From: CAWDMC01 sp963803295
GTDB lineage: Bacteria > Acidobacteriota > Terriglobia > UBA7540
Reading direction: 5' to 3'
Assembly (NCBI GenBank): GCA_963803295.1
Contig: CAWDMC010000009.1
Span: 558,001 to 622,000, forward strand
DNA: 64,000 nucleotides
The translations under genes and the position numbers were made by a program. Position 1 is the first letter of the stretch. Each line of letters starts with the position of its first letter. Shown here one piece after another: positions 26,802-36,050 of the stretch. The notes under the pieces are model-generated. The model made no database searches, was not told the DNA's origin, and saw only the letters and a list, made by a program, of their open reading frames with translations.

Positions 26802-27944
26802 TCAGGCGTGCCGGCGGAGTGCCGCTTGGGGCGGCTTAGTGGTCTGCGACCGGCTGGTTTTGGCGAGAGCCTTCTTCACTTCCTCAGCTACTAGATCGCC
26901 CACCCGCGCGGTTGAGACCGGGCGCTTCGAACCAGGCAGGTCCGGAGTGCGCACGCCCGCCTTGAGCACTCGCTCGATGGCGGCGTCGATGGCGCCGGCC
27001 GCCTCTTCCATCCGGAGGGAGTAGCGCAGAAGCAGCGCCGCTGAGGCGATGGCGCCCAGCGGATTGGCTTTGCCGGTGCCGGCAATGTCGGGCGCCGAAC
27101 CGTGGATGGGCTCATAAAGTCCGGCGCGCTCGCCCAGGCTGGCCGAGGGCAACATGCCAATGGAGCCTGTGAGCATGGCGGCCTCGTCGCTCAAGATGTC
27201 ACCGAACATATTGTTTGTGAGCACGACGTCGAAACTCTTGGGCCGGCTGATCAGATGCATGGCGCAGGCATCCACGTAGAGGTGATCGAGTTCGACGTCG
27301 GGATATAACTTGCCGATGCGAGTGACCACCTCCCGCCAAAGCCGCGAGACTTCGAGCACGTTGGCCTTGTCAACCGAAGTGACTTTGCGGCGGCGGAGGC
27401 GCGCCAGCAGAAAAGCGCGATGGGCCACACGCTCAATCTCCGACTCACGATAAATCTCCGTGTTGATCCCCATGCGTTCGCCGTTCTTGTCGAAGATGCC
27501 GCGGGGTTTGCCAAAGTAGATGCCGCCCATCAACTCGCGCACAATCACAAGATCGGTGCCCTTCACCACTCTGGGCTTGAGCGCCGACATCTCGACCAGG
27601 GCATCCAGCACCTTGGCGGGACGCAAATTAACGTATACCCCCAGCCGCTGGCGCAACTGCAGGAGTCCTTGTTCGGGACGCTCTTCGGGCCGGTTGGAAT
27701 CCCACTTAGGACCACCCACCGCGCCCAACAGCACTGCCGCCGCATTATTGCAAAGGGCAATAGTCTCAGCCGGTAGTGAAACCGCCGTCGCGTCGAGAGC
27801 GCTACCGCCGATCAAGCCGGTCTGGAGGCGAAAAGTAGGCCCACGCACTTCCTCGATGGCCTTGAGAGTCTTGACTGCCTGTTCGGTAACTTCCGGACCG
27901 ATGCCATCGCCCGGAAGGACGGCTACTGTGTGCAGTGTCTGCAT
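26802..27944 (-). CDS. leuB: 3-isopropylmalate dehydrogenase
   Basis: 380 residues. Oxidatively decarboxylates 3-isopropylmalate to 2-ketoisocaproate with NAD in leucine synthesis. Signature pieces: VLPGDGIGPEV at the N-terminus, GAVGGPKWD, LRPAKVLDAL, VRELMGGIYFGKPRG, TSVDKANVLEVSRLWR, VLTNNMFGDILSDEAAMLTG, EPIHGSAPDIAG. The C-terminus is ~20 residues longer than usual and basic (SRSQTTKPPQAALRRHA). It lies downstream of leuA, about 100 bases apart. Confidence 0.93.
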   Translation of the reverse strand: MQTLHTVAVLPGDGIGPEVTEQAVKTLKAIEEVRGPTFRLQTGLIGGSALDATAVSLPAETIALCNNAAAVLLGAVGGPKWDSNRPEERPEQGLLQLRQRLGVYVNLRPAKVLDALVEMSALKPRVVKGTDLVIVRELMGGIYFGKPRGIFDKNGERMGINTEIYRESEIERVAHRAFLLARLRRRKVTSVDKANVLEVSRLWREVVTRIGKLYPDVELDHLYVDACAMHLISRPKSFDVVLTNNMFGDILSDEAAMLTGSIGMLPSASLGERAGLYEPIHGSAPDIAGTGKANPLGAIASAALLLRYSLRMEEAAGAIDAAIERVLKAGVRTPDLPGSKRPVSTARVGDLVAEEVKKALAKTSRSQTTKPPQAALRRHA

Positions 27945-28047
27945 AGCTTTCCTAAGCTATAATCTACAACGAAATAGCAGAGAATGCAAGGGCTTTCCCC
28001 ATCCTAGCAAAGTCCATGGGGAGACTGGTTCGCGCGTTGGCGCTAAT

Positions 28048-29640
28048 CTAATAGCCTGCGGGGAATAGTTGATCCACAAGTTCGGTCGTGTGGACCGACT
28101 GGCTTGTCGACGGCACCTTCTCGGCCAGCCGCTTCAGCTCGTAGATCGCCTTGTTGGCAGCCTGCAAGTAGGCGCGTCCCGCGGCTTCCACTACGCTATG
28201 ACTGCTCGACTTCCCTGTGAATTCGCGGCCCTCGAAGCGCGCCCGAATGGTCACCTCGGCAAGCCCGTCGGTGCCCGGACCCACGGTGTGGACGCCAAAA
28301 TCCACAATCGTGCCCGGCGTTCCGGTGATGCGATCGACAGCGCGGAAGGCGGCATCGCAGGGCCCATCGGCGGTGGCGGAATCGTGAAAGACTTCGCCAT
28401 CCTTCTCCAACTCCAGGGTGGCGGTGGAGCGCCCTTCGGTGGAGGACACACTTTGCAGCATCTTCAGCGTAAAAGTATCCGGGATATGGTCGAAACCTTC
28501 TTGCACGATGCCAAGCAGGTCCTCGTCGTACACCAACTTCTTGCGATCAGCAAGACTACAGAAGAGCTGGTAAGCGCGCTCGATCTCGGGTTTGGCGAGC
28601 TGATACCCCAACTCTTCATACCGCTTCGCCAGGGCGTGCCGTCCGGAATGCTTGCCGAGTACGATGGAATTTGAGGGCATCCCCACGGTCTGCGGCGTTA
28701 TGATTTCGTACGTGATGGCGTTTTTGAGGACGCCATCCTGGTGGATGCCCGCCTCGTGGGCAAACGCGTTGCGCCCTACAATCGCCTTGTTGCGCTGCAC
28801 GGCCATCCCCGTCATCTTGGTCAACAACTGGCTTGAAGCGTAAAGCTCCTCGGTACAAACGTCGCTGTAGATGCCGAGTGTCTCGCCGCGCAGGCGGATC
28901 GCCATCACGATTTCTTCGAGGGCGCCATTCCCTGCCCGCTCGCCAATGCCATTGACAGTGCACTCCACCTGGCGCGCACCGCCGCGGATCCCGGCCAGCG
29001 TGTTGGCAGTGGCCAATCCCAAATCGTCATGGGTGTGAGTGCTGAGCACGACCTTGTCCATGCCGGGGACGCGGGCCTTGATGTCGGCGAACATTTGCTC
29101 GTATTCGGGCTCCAGGCAGTAGCCGACCGTGTCGGGCAGGTTCAGAACCGTGGCGCCCGCCTCCACGGCAGCGTGACAAACCTCCACAAGGTAGGAGCGA
29201 TCCGTGCGACCCGCATCCTCAGGCGAGAACTCGATGTCCTGACAAAGTGACTTAGCGTAGCCTACCGCCCAGGAGATTTGCTTGAGGATTTCCTCGCGGG
29301 TCTTGCGCAGCTTGTATTGGAGGTGAATGTCGGAGGTGGCGAGAAAGGTGTGAATCCGCGGCCGGGCCGCGCCTTTCACCGCAGCCCAGGCGCGATCGAT
29401 ATCGAGTTGGGCGGCGCGGGCCAGAGCGGCAACAATGGGCCGGCGGATTTCAGCGGCAATCGACTGAACGGCTTCGAAGTCACCCTGAGAGGCAATGGGA
29501 AAGCCCGCCTCCAGGATATCGGCGCCCAAGCGCTCGAGTTGCCGGGCCATTTGGAGCTTCTCCGCCAGATTCATGCTGCATCCGGGCGACTGCTCCCCAT
29601 CGCGCAATGTCGTGTCAAAAACCTGTATTTTGTCAGGCAT
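28048..29640 (-). CDS. leuA: 2-isopropylmalate synthase
   Basis: 530 residues. Condenses acetyl-CoA with 2-ketoisovalerate, the first leucine-specific step. FDTTLRDGEQSPG at 8-20, metal-binding STHTHDDLGLATAN, the substrate region NGIGERAGNGALEEIVMA, and IVLGKHSGRHAL leading to the C-terminal regulatory domain (residues ~390-520), which is present, so leucine feedback is likely. A citramalate synthase would have different residues in the substrate pocket; leuB next door favours LeuA. Confidence 0.92.
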   Translation of the reverse strand: MPDKIQVFDTTLRDGEQSPGCSMNLAEKLQMARQLERLGADILEAGFPIASQGDFEAVQSIAAEIRRPIVAALARAAQLDIDRAWAAVKGAARPRIHTFLATSDIHLQYKLRKTREEILKQISWAVGYAKSLCQDIEFSPEDAGRTDRSYLVEVCHAAVEAGATVLNLPDTVGYCLEPEYEQMFADIKARVPGMDKVVLSTHTHDDLGLATANTLAGIRGGARQVECTVNGIGERAGNGALEEIVMAIRLRGETLGIYSDVCTEELYASSQLLTKMTGMAVQRNKAIVGRNAFAHEAGIHQDGVLKNAITYEIITPQTVGMPSNSIVLGKHSGRHALAKRYEELGYQLAKPEIERAYQLFCSLADRKKLVYDEDLLGIVQEGFDHIPDTFTLKMLQSVSSTEGRSTATLELEKDGEVFHDSATADGPCDAAFRAVDRITGTPGTIVDFGVHTVGPGTDGLAEVTIRARFEGREFTGKSSSHSVVEAAGRAYLQAANKAIYELKRLAEKVPSTSQSVHTTELVDQLFPAGY

Positions 29641-30120
29641 AGCTCCTACATCCTTCTCCTAAGTTGACCACGCCAACCATGGGTTTCGCACACCATAACA
29701 CAGGTCGCGCATGAAAGTCCAACCGGTCGGTAGGTTGTTTGGTGGCAGCCTGCGCGACTCAGGATTCGATCATTCGATGATCATCGAGCGCGTCGGAGCG
29801 CAAAGACGCCAACCATACGGCGCCTCGCGATTCGGTCTGTCCAACTGCTCCTAGTTTGGCCCCGCCCGAGGGGCCTCCAGGGTGCCGCCCTGGCCTAGCG
29901 CTTCCGCCGGGCCGTCTGCCCAGCGCACGAGAGTACAAGTCCAGCTGCGAGAGGGGATTACTTCCCGGTGTGGATTACGGAAACGCCAGTTCGGAGCCGG
30001 ATCTGGATAAGGCGACCGATACCATTTGACAAAAAGCACTGATTCGCTGATAAACTGCCTCCCACGCGTCTGGACAGATCAATCGTAGGCGGCACGAGTG
30101 GCACGTAACGGAGACTCTAT
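29641..30120. other. Intergenic region between leuA and the subtilase gene
   Basis: 480 bases between divergent genes. No convincing promoter, T-box or RNA was recognised. A 62-codon minus-strand frame at 29851-30039 has no ribosome site and is not called. The GGAG at 30109 serves the subtilase ATG at 30121. Confidence 0.4.
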
Positions 30121-31473
30121 ATGGCTGACCAACCACATGTTCCGGGCTTCAAGAGCTTCATCATCTCGGCCCCGGTCCGACGCGAAATGGAGGTGCAGTC
30201 GGGGAAGCCCCAGCCCATATCCGTTATCATTAGCCTGCGCGACTCGAAGGATCAGCCCGAACTGGGCGTTGGACCGGCCAAGGAAAAAATCAAGGCGTTC
30301 CTCGCCGCCCAGAGCCTCGCGTTTACCGAGAGCGACTTTTACATCTTCGCCGCGCTCCTCCCAGAGCAGATCGAAGAGCTCGCAAAGCTGGCGACCTGGG
30401 TCTACCAGATCTGGAAGGACGAGGCCATTTACGGTCACCTCATCCAGTCCACCGAGACGATCAAGGCCGCGCCCTGCTGGCGCACTTTCGACGCGCGAGG
30501 GCAAGGGATTACCTGGGCCGTAATGGACACCGGCATTCATGCGGACCATCCTCACTTCGCAACCTACGGCACGGTAGACGCGGCCCTCAGCCGCAACTTT
30601 TCGATCTCGAATACGCTCGACGACCTGAACGGACACGGCACGCACGTGGCTGGAATCATCGCCGGGCGGGCCCCGGAGGGAAAGCCGTGCCATGCTGCGA
30701 AGTTTCTCGAAGAGGAGGCTGCCCCTCAGGTGACGGAGTTGGCCGTCGGCCCGCCGGGCGTGGCGCCGCTCGCCAGGCTGGTGAACGTCAAGGTACTGAA
30801 CGACGACGGTACGGGCTCGTCTTCCACCGCGATCCGCGCCCTCGAGTACTTGCGCAAGGTAAACGGGGCGAGCGTGGCGACCCACGTTGACGGGGTGAAT
30901 ATGAGTCTGGGCTATCCTTATGATCCGCAGAGCTATGGCTGCGGTTACAGTCCCTTGTGCGAGGAGGTGACGCGCGCGGTCGACTCCGGGCTAATCGTCG
31001 TTATTTCGTGCGGCAATTGGGGTTACGGCCGCATCACCCTAGACAGCGGTCAGCAGGTGGCGGTCTCGGTCGGCTCCTCCATTACCGATCCCGCCAACAC
31101 CGAGGCTGCAATCGTGGTGGGGTCGGTGCACAAGAGTGCGCCCCATCGCTACGGCATCTCCTATTTTTCCTCCAAGGGACCTACCGGCGACGGCCGCATG
31201 AAACCCGACTTGGTGGCGCCCGGCGAGAAGGTGATTTCGTGCTCGATTCATCTCGATCGAGGTTACGAATACGAGGAAATGAGCGGCACCAGCGCCGCGG
31301 CGCCACACGTCTCGGGCGCCATCGCTGCGTTTCTGTCCGCTCATCCGGAGTTTCGCGGCGACCCGGAAAGCGTGAAGCGGATCTTCCTGAAGACAGCCAC
31401 GGACCTCGGCCGCGACCGTGCATATCAGGGAGCGGGTCTGGTGGATCTGTTTCGAGCGATGACGTCGGTGTAG
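30121..31473 (+). CDS. Subtilase (S8) without a signal peptide
   Basis: 450 residues; ATG with GGAG eight bases upstream. A ~115-residue N-terminal part precedes the catalytic domain. Triad: Asp136 in TWAVMDTGIH, His172 in NGHGTHVAGI, Ser391 in MSGTSAAAPHVSGA; oxyanion Asn in VISCGNWGYG. No signal peptide or membrane segment is visible, so it may act in the cytoplasm or leave by another route. The gene ends 17 bases before a metallophosphoesterase with a perfect ribosome site, so the two form an operon. Substrate unknown. Confidence 0.88.
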   Translation: MADQPHVPGFKSFIISAPVRREMEVQSGKPQPISVIISLRDSKDQPELGVGPAKEKIKAFLAAQSLAFTESDFYIFAALLPEQIEELAKLATWVYQIWKDEAIYGHLIQSTETIKAAPCWRTFDARGQGITWAVMDTGIHADHPHFATYGTVDAALSRNFSISNTLDDLNGHGTHVAGIIAGRAPEGKPCHAAKFLEEEAAPQVTELAVGPPGVAPLARLVNVKVLNDDGTGSSSTAIRALEYLRKVNGASVATHVDGVNMSLGYPYDPQSYGCGYSPLCEEVTRAVDSGLIVVISCGNWGYGRITLDSGQQVAVSVGSSITDPANTEAAIVVGSVHKSAPHRYGISYFSSKGPTGDGRMKPDLVAPGEKVISCSIHLDRGYEYEEMSGTSAAAPHVSGAIAAFLSAHPEFRGDPESVKRIFLKTATDLGRDRAYQGAGLVDLFRAMTSV

Positions 31474-31490
31474 AAGGAGGAGTCGAACCC

Positions 31491-32843
31491 ATGGGACGCT
31501 TCAAGCAATTTCACGATCCCGAGCTTTCGATCTGGCAATCTGCGGTGGACGAGGTGGCGGCCCAGCGTGCTGCCGGCAGGCAGGCGGAGGCGCTGGGGGG
31601 TGTGCTCGACATCACCGGGCGAGCCGACATGCCGGATCCCATGTCGGCGGAGGCCATCGCCTACGGCAACCAGATGACCGTCGGCTTGCCGATGCCGGCT
31701 GCCACCGCCGTGCAGCCCGCCACCGAGGGGTTGGCCCAGACGGCTGGATTTTGCTCCTTGACAGCGCTTAAGCTGGCCAAGGCGACCATCTTGGGCAATG
31801 AGGGCGACAAGCAGCGCTACAAAGCAGAGCTGACCAAGTTCGGAGCCTGTGACCCCTTGTATGCGGAGGCCGCCGCCAAGTACGCCGAGTACTTCGTCGC
31901 CCAGCAGAAGCAGATCCCTTATATCGTCTATGAGGAGCTGGGTGATTTCGTTATCGACGATCCCTCCAAGCTCCCCGCCAAGGCCACCATCGCCGTCGTC
32001 GGCGATTGGGGCACGGGCCAGAACGCGGCTAAGCTGGTCTTGAGGCAAATTGCCAACAAGAAGCCCGACGTGGTGATCCACCTGGGCGACATCTACTACG
32101 CGGGAACTCAGTTCGAGGTCACCCATTACTTCCTGCGGATCTGGCAGGAAATTCTGAACCTCGGCCAGAAGCTCGATCGGATACCCACCTTCACGCTGGC
32201 CGGTAATCACGACATGTACTCGGGCGGTGGCCCTTACTACCAGCTAATTAAGCAGCTCGGGCAACCCGCCAGCTACTTCTGCCTGCGGAATGCCAGCTGG
32301 CAATTCGTGGCCCTCGATACCGGCTATCACGATCACAATCCTACGAGTAGCGGCGAGGGCGCCACCTATCTCCAGGATACAGAAGTGACATGGCTGGCAG
32401 ACAAGGTGAAGAACGCCGGTGGCCGCCACACAATTCTGCTTTCACACCACCAGCTTTTCACTGCCTTCGACTCGATCGACGGCCATGAGATCAACCTGCG
32501 CCTTTATCCTCAGGTAGCCCCGGTCCTGCCGCAGGTGAACTTGTGGATCTGGGGCCACGAGCACAATTTCGTGGTGTACGACTCCTACCAGGGTCTGGCG
32601 CGCAGCTGCTGCCTTGGGCACGGCGCCTTCCCAGTAAGCCTCGACGAGCTCGCCACGAACCCGAAGTTCCCCGACGTGCCGGTGATCAAAGGCGACGACG
32701 GAAAGTTCTTCGAGGTGGGTACCACGGGCGGCCTGTACAACCACGGATACGCCATCATTAAGCTCGACGGCGCGTCGGGACAGGTTTCGTATTATCAGGA
32801 TGCCGACGAAGATACGCCGACATACAGCCAATCCCTCACCTAG
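31491..32843 (+). CDS. Metallophosphoesterase paired with the subtilase
   Basis: 450 residues from the ATG at 31491, which has AGGAGG at good spacing; the frame is open back into the subtilase gene but without support. Residues 1-165 are of unknown fold. The calcineurin-like phosphoesterase motifs follow in order: Asp172 (VGDWGTG), Asp200 (HLGDIYY), Asn239-His240 (AGNHDMY), LSHHQ near 320, and His356/His358 (WGHEHNF). The family hydrolyses phosphomonoesters or diesters with two metal ions. No signal peptide. Coexpression with a subtilase suggests a joint task, but none is known to me. Confidence 0.85.
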   Translation: MGRFKQFHDPELSIWQSAVDEVAAQRAAGRQAEALGGVLDITGRADMPDPMSAEAIAYGNQMTVGLPMPAATAVQPATEGLAQTAGFCSLTALKLAKATILGNEGDKQRYKAELTKFGACDPLYAEAAAKYAEYFVAQQKQIPYIVYEELGDFVIDDPSKLPAKATIAVVGDWGTGQNAAKLVLRQIANKKPDVVIHLGDIYYAGTQFEVTHYFLRIWQEILNLGQKLDRIPTFTLAGNHDMYSGGGPYYQLIKQLGQPASYFCLRNASWQFVALDTGYHDHNPTSSGEGATYLQDTEVTWLADKVKNAGGRHTILLSHHQLFTAFDSIDGHEINLRLYPQVAPVLPQVNLWIWGHEHNFVVYDSYQGLARSCCLGHGAFPVSLDELATNPKFPDVPVIKGDDGKFFEVGTTGGLYNHGYAIIKLDGASGQVSYYQDADEDTPTYSQSLT

Positions 32844-33011
32844 CCTGAGCGCCACGCCCCTCGAGACGCAGTGGGTTGGCCTTTACTATCTGCTGACCAG
32901 GGCGGAATAGCGGCCGAGGTGCCGCTTGAGGAGTTTCTGGGGGCGGCGACATAAAGCGATGGTACCTCAAATCTTCGCCGGGGATGTGCGCGAGCCAGGC
33001 TAGAGTAAAGG

Positions 33012-33611
33012 CTAGAGTTGAGGCGTCCCAGCCGCTTGAACCGGCTGGATCGAGGCCGCCGGCTCGATGGCCGCCCCACAGTGCGGGCAGAACCGGTCTC
33101 CGGGCCGCACCTCGCGGCGGCACTGCGGGCAGTTCGGACGGAGGTTGTACTGGCACCGTGGGCAGTAATTGAAATGTGCGGTCACCTTGGCGCCGCACTG
33201 CGGACAGTTGAACGGCAACGGCTCACGCACGACGAAATAGATGATCACGCCGATCAGGTAAGGCACAAAAATAGACAGGATCAGCCACAGCCCGCCGTTC
33301 ATACCGCGCCGCCTCGCATCGGCGTAAATGTATCCAAATAGAAAAATGAGCGGAGCGACAACTGCGGAGCACAGCGTCACCATGCCGGCTAGCGCGAGAC
33401 CGGAGAGTATGGGCCCAAAGTCGGAAAACGGGGTTTTGACGCCAGCAAAGTTAACCGCCTCGGTGCTGGCTAGGGCGACGACGTAGAGTGCCACCACCGC
33501 CCGGAACAGCCAGCGTGGCACCACGCGCAGTTCGTCCTTCAAGGTGGTCTTCTCGGTAGCCCTTTGCCGCCAATTATTCCGAACGCTGCCCATGAAGTCA
33601 TTCCCTGCCAT
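33012..33611 (-). CDS. Membrane protein with a double zinc ribbon
   Basis: 199 residues; ATG with GAGGG seven bases upstream. Three or four membrane segments between ~35 and 128 (ALYVVALASTEAV, TLCSAVVAPLIFLFGYIYA, LWLILSIFVPYLIGVIIYFV), then a cytoplasmic tail with four CxxC pairs (CPQCG, CPRCQ, CPQCR, CPHCG) forming two zinc ribbons. Pro/Gln-rich end. Function unknown. It follows the anti-sigma gene in the same direction after 43 bases. Confidence 0.75.
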   Translation of the reverse strand: MAGNDFMGSVRNNWRQRATEKTTLKDELRVVPRWLFRAVVALYVVALASTEAVNFAGVKTPFSDFGPILSGLALAGMVTLCSAVVAPLIFLFGYIYADARRRGMNGGLWLILSIFVPYLIGVIIYFVVREPLPFNCPQCGAKVTAHFNYCPRCQYNLRPNCPQCRREVRPGDRFCPHCGAAIEPAASIQPVQAAGTPQL

Positions 33612-33654
33612 ATTTCTACCCTCACTTTTGGGGTGCCCGCCTGAAGGCTCCCCG

Positions 33655-34140
33655 CTACCTGCCTTCCGAGCTTACGGACTCGCGATCGAGCCGGTCGCGT
33701 TGCCACAGCACCAGCCCAGCCGCGGCCGCGGCCGGCACCAACCACCAGGCTGCAAACCCGAGCATCCAAACCACACGCGGCAGGTCAAACGCGGCGCCCA
33801 CCCAGGCGCAGACCTTCCAAACCAGAGGCGCGCTCGCCACCCCAACCAGCCAGGAGAAGGCACAAGCCACGGCCAAACCGATGTTCCGAACTCGCCTCTG
33901 CTGGAAAGCCTCGGCTTCGTCGCGAACGCGGAAGCTTGTGGATGCCGCGAGACCTGCGGGCAGCACCACCGAAAAATTAAGCAAGGCGCGAAGCGCTGCA
34001 TCAGCCCGTGAGGCCCATCCGGCACAGTCGTCACATTCACCAAGATGCCTTTCGAGCCAAATCCGATCCTCCGTCGAAAGACCCTCCACTCGTTCCCGGT
34101 CGATCAGGCGCCGTGCGCGCTCATGCAGATCTTCCTTCAT
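33655..34140 (-). CDS. Membrane-anchored zinc-finger anti-sigma factor
   Basis: 161 residues. HLGECDDCAGW near residue 32 is the HxxxCxxC zinc motif of anti-sigma factors; two hydrophobic segments follow (GLAVACAFSWLVGVASAPL and WLVPAAAAAGLVLW). Its ATG overlaps the stop of the sigma gene by four bases. It should hold the sigma factor at the inner membrane until a signal arrives. Confidence 0.8.
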   Translation of the reverse strand: MKEDLHERARRLIDRERVEGLSTEDRIWLERHLGECDDCAGWASRADAALRALLNFSVVLPAGLAASTSFRVRDEAEAFQQRRVRNIGLAVACAFSWLVGVASAPLVWKVCAWVGAAFDLPRVVWMLGFAAWWLVPAAAAAGLVLWQRDRLDRESVSSEGR

Positions 34141-34736
34141 GCTTTATCCTCCTCAAGCATCTCCCGGGCCGCGCTCAGCCCGCGATAAAGCCGCGATTTC
34201 ACCGTGGAAAGTGGAGTCTTTACGACCCTAGCGATCTCTTCCAGCGACAAATCTTCTTGAAAGCGCAGCAGCAGAACCTCGCGGTAGACCGCCGGCAGGC
34301 GGGTGAGCGCCGCGCCCAGTCGCTTGGCCTCCTCGCGGCTCGCCAGTATCTCGACGGGCGAACTTGCCTCTGGCGCGGGCGGTTCCCAGCCTCGCCCCGA
34401 CTCGGCAGAGTCGACCAGCTCGTCGAGGCTCTCCACGCGCCGGCGGCGGCTGGAATCAATCACCAAGTGACGGGCAATCGCAAAGAGCCAGGTCTCGAAG
34501 CGAGACTCTCCGTCGTACTGATGCCCACGCGCCAGCACACGCAGCCACGTCTCCTGGAAGAGTTCTTGAGCCGTCTCGGGACTGCCAGTAAGGAAGAGCA
34601 AGTAGCGATAGAGCCGGTACTCGTATTGCGCGATCAGGCGGTCGAGCAAGTCGGGATCGCGCCGGCGCAGGCCCCGCGCCACCGCTCGGGTCTCTGGTTC
34701 CATCGTGAGCGAGTAAAGATAAGTCGCGCTGCTCAT
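34137..34736 (-). CDS. ECF RNA polymerase sigma factor
   Basis: 199 residues; AGGA five bases before the ATG. Region 2: YEYRLYRYLLFLTGS, ETAQELFQETWLRVLARG, FETWLFAIARHLVIDSSRRR. Region 4: LPAVYREVLLLRFQEDLSLE, then VVKTPLSTVKSRLYRGL. Partner of the zinc-finger anti-sigma gene that overlaps its end. Confidence 0.9.
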   Translation of the reverse strand: MSSATYLYSLTMEPETRAVARGLRRRDPDLLDRLIAQYEYRLYRYLLFLTGSPETAQELFQETWLRVLARGHQYDGESRFETWLFAIARHLVIDSSRRRRVESLDELVDSAESGRGWEPPAPEASSPVEILASREEAKRLGAALTRLPAVYREVLLLRFQEDLSLEEIARVVKTPLSTVKSRLYRGLSAAREMLEEDKA

Positions 34737-34967
34737 TCTATCCTGATATACGAGGAGGGCAGCCCAAAAGACTCAGGCGGGTCTCAATCAATCGCGAATA
34801 CGCCCCGTCAACGTGTTTTGAGGGACCATCGTTCGTTTCGCATCGAATAGCCCATTGAGAGAAGCACTGTCCATGGCTATCCCCTTTCTAAACACAGCTA
34901 TGTGGGGGGGCCACAATTAGCGTTCCTCCAAATTTGGCCGCTGTTGAAGCCTTCGAAGAACCCACTC

Positions 34968-35323
34968 TTAAAGTCCGGCAACTGAGAAGACCACCCCTGT
35001 CAACACCCAAGTGAAGGCCGCCAGGTATCCAACCAAGCGAGCCACGCGGGAACGTGGCAAATATAGGCCAACTGCTAGTCCAAAACTATCTCCTGCGAGA
35101 AGGCCCAGCCAGGGAAGCGCGTCAACAACCCGTTGTGACGCAACTCCCAATAGGATTCGGACAAAGGGCCCGGCACAACAAGGGCAAGGCTGATCAATCG
35201 TAAATGGAAGGGAAGCTTGCCTATCTGAGTGCCAGCCGAAGGGAGCCAGAGCCACGCCGCAAATCCCATTGATACTGCAAAAATCAATGCATAATTCCTG
35301 AGTACAGTGCGCGTTGTCGGCAT
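34968..35323 (-). CDS. Small membrane protein after the toxin-antitoxin pair (frame-broken)
   Basis: One ~118-residue membrane protein seems split over two frames. The first part (ATG at 35323) reads YALIFAVSMGFAAWLWLPSA and LRLISLALVVPGPL, then turns into charged nonsense. The second frame, from about 35165 to 34968, reads ILLGVASQRVVDALPWLGLL, LAVGLYLPRSR and LVGYLAAFTWVLTGVVFSVA. A single indel near 35165 joins them into four membrane spans. It starts 12 bases after the PIN toxin stop, so it is probably cotranscribed. No function known. Confidence 0.5.
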
Positions 35324-35335
35324 TGAATTCAACGG

Positions 35336-35761
35336 TTACGATGGATTCTGCGGCAGGATTTGGAACCGGCGCTTTCCCTCAATGCGGTAGGTCGCAAAGT
35401 CGGCATGGTCGACCGTCAGAATTACTGAGAGGTTTTCCCGTTTCGCAAGATAGACCAGCGTGGCACAGGCAAAATCCATGGGCCGGTCCCAGTAGCGCGA
35501 CATCAACGCGTGAAGGTGGAGCAGTTCCGCGTTCTCGATGGTGCCGATAACCAGGGCGCCCGAGCGGACGAACTTCCAGCCGACCTCGATCTCCATGCGG
35601 CTGTCACCAAGAAGGTGAAATAATTCGGTCAGAACAGCCTCGGAGGTTAGCAGAGGAAGACGCAGCTGACGGAAAGCGTTAACACAGGAATCATGCCAGC
35701 GATCCGTACCGTCCAGGAGAGCCAGAATCGCGCCAGTGTCGATGAGCGCATTAGCGGGCAT
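35336..35761 (-). CDS. PIN-domain toxin (VapC type)
   Basis: 141 residues. PIN ribonuclease acid residues: Asp8 in LIDTGAILALLD, Glu in SEAVLTELFHLLG, Asp in PMDFACATLVYLA, and Asp in ILTVDHADF. The family cuts tRNA or rRNA and is held inactive by its antitoxin. It overlaps the antitoxin gene by 11 bases. Confidence 0.85.
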   Translation of the reverse strand: MPANALIDTGAILALLDGTDRWHDSCVNAFRQLRLPLLTSEAVLTELFHLLGDSRMEIEVGWKFVRSGALVIGTIENAELLHLHALMSRYWDRPMDFACATLVYLAKRENLSVILTVDHADFATYRIEGKRRFQILPQNPS

Positions 35762-36032
35762 TGCGCCGCCTCAGACGCTGGCGAACTGCCGTCCGCACCG
35801 TCTCGGCACGACGAGCGTCGCCACCGGCCAGAACTCCCAGGGAATGGGCGGCGGCAGCATGCAGTCTGCGTTGTGCCTCTTGATCCCCGGCATCCACGTC
35901 GTTTTTCTTCAGCCACTCCCGCACTGCCAAGTCGAGAATGTACGAAACGGGCACTCTGCGGAGCCGTGCCTCGCGTTCCAGGTCGGACTTGGCTTCGCTC
36001 GAAAGGCGCCAGCTATAGACTTCGGTTTTCAT
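35751..36032 (-). CDS. Antitoxin, ribbon-helix-helix type
   Basis: 93 residues. KTEVYSWRLSSEAKSDLERE, then RRVPVSYILDLAVREWL at 1-40 fit a CopG/RHH DNA-binding fold; the rest (GDARRAETVRTAVRQRL) is the toxin-binding tail. The ATG is directly preceded by no ribosome site but sits seven bases after a -10 box, so the message is likely leaderless. A 19-bp palindrome over the start fits self-repression. Confidence 0.78.
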   Translation of the reverse strand: MKTEVYSWRLSSEAKSDLEREARLRRVPVSYILDLAVREWLKKNDVDAGDQEAQRRLHAAAAHSLGVLAGGDARRAETVRTAVRQRLRRRNAR

Positions 36033-36050
36033 GCACTACATTGTAGTGCA
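36032..36050. promoter_or_regulatory. 19-bp operator palindrome of the toxin-antitoxin operon
   Basis: TGCACTACA, one central T, TGTAGTGCA: a perfect dyad covering the -10 box and touching the antitoxin start codon. Binding there would block the promoter. Confidence 0.6.

Noticed and set aside
27945..28047. Leader-peptide or T-box control of leuB
   Set aside because: The 100-base leuA-leuB gap has no leucine-rich short frame, specifier hairpin or T-box motif that I could find.
29851..30039. 62-codon minus-strand frame in the leuA-subtilase gap
   Set aside because: No ribosome site, no recognised family, and unusual Trp/Arg/Pro-rich composition.
30079..30885. 268-codon minus-strand open frame
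   Set aside because: Lies over the subtilase gene; Arg/Gly-rich translation without motifs, typical of a GC-rich antisense shadow.
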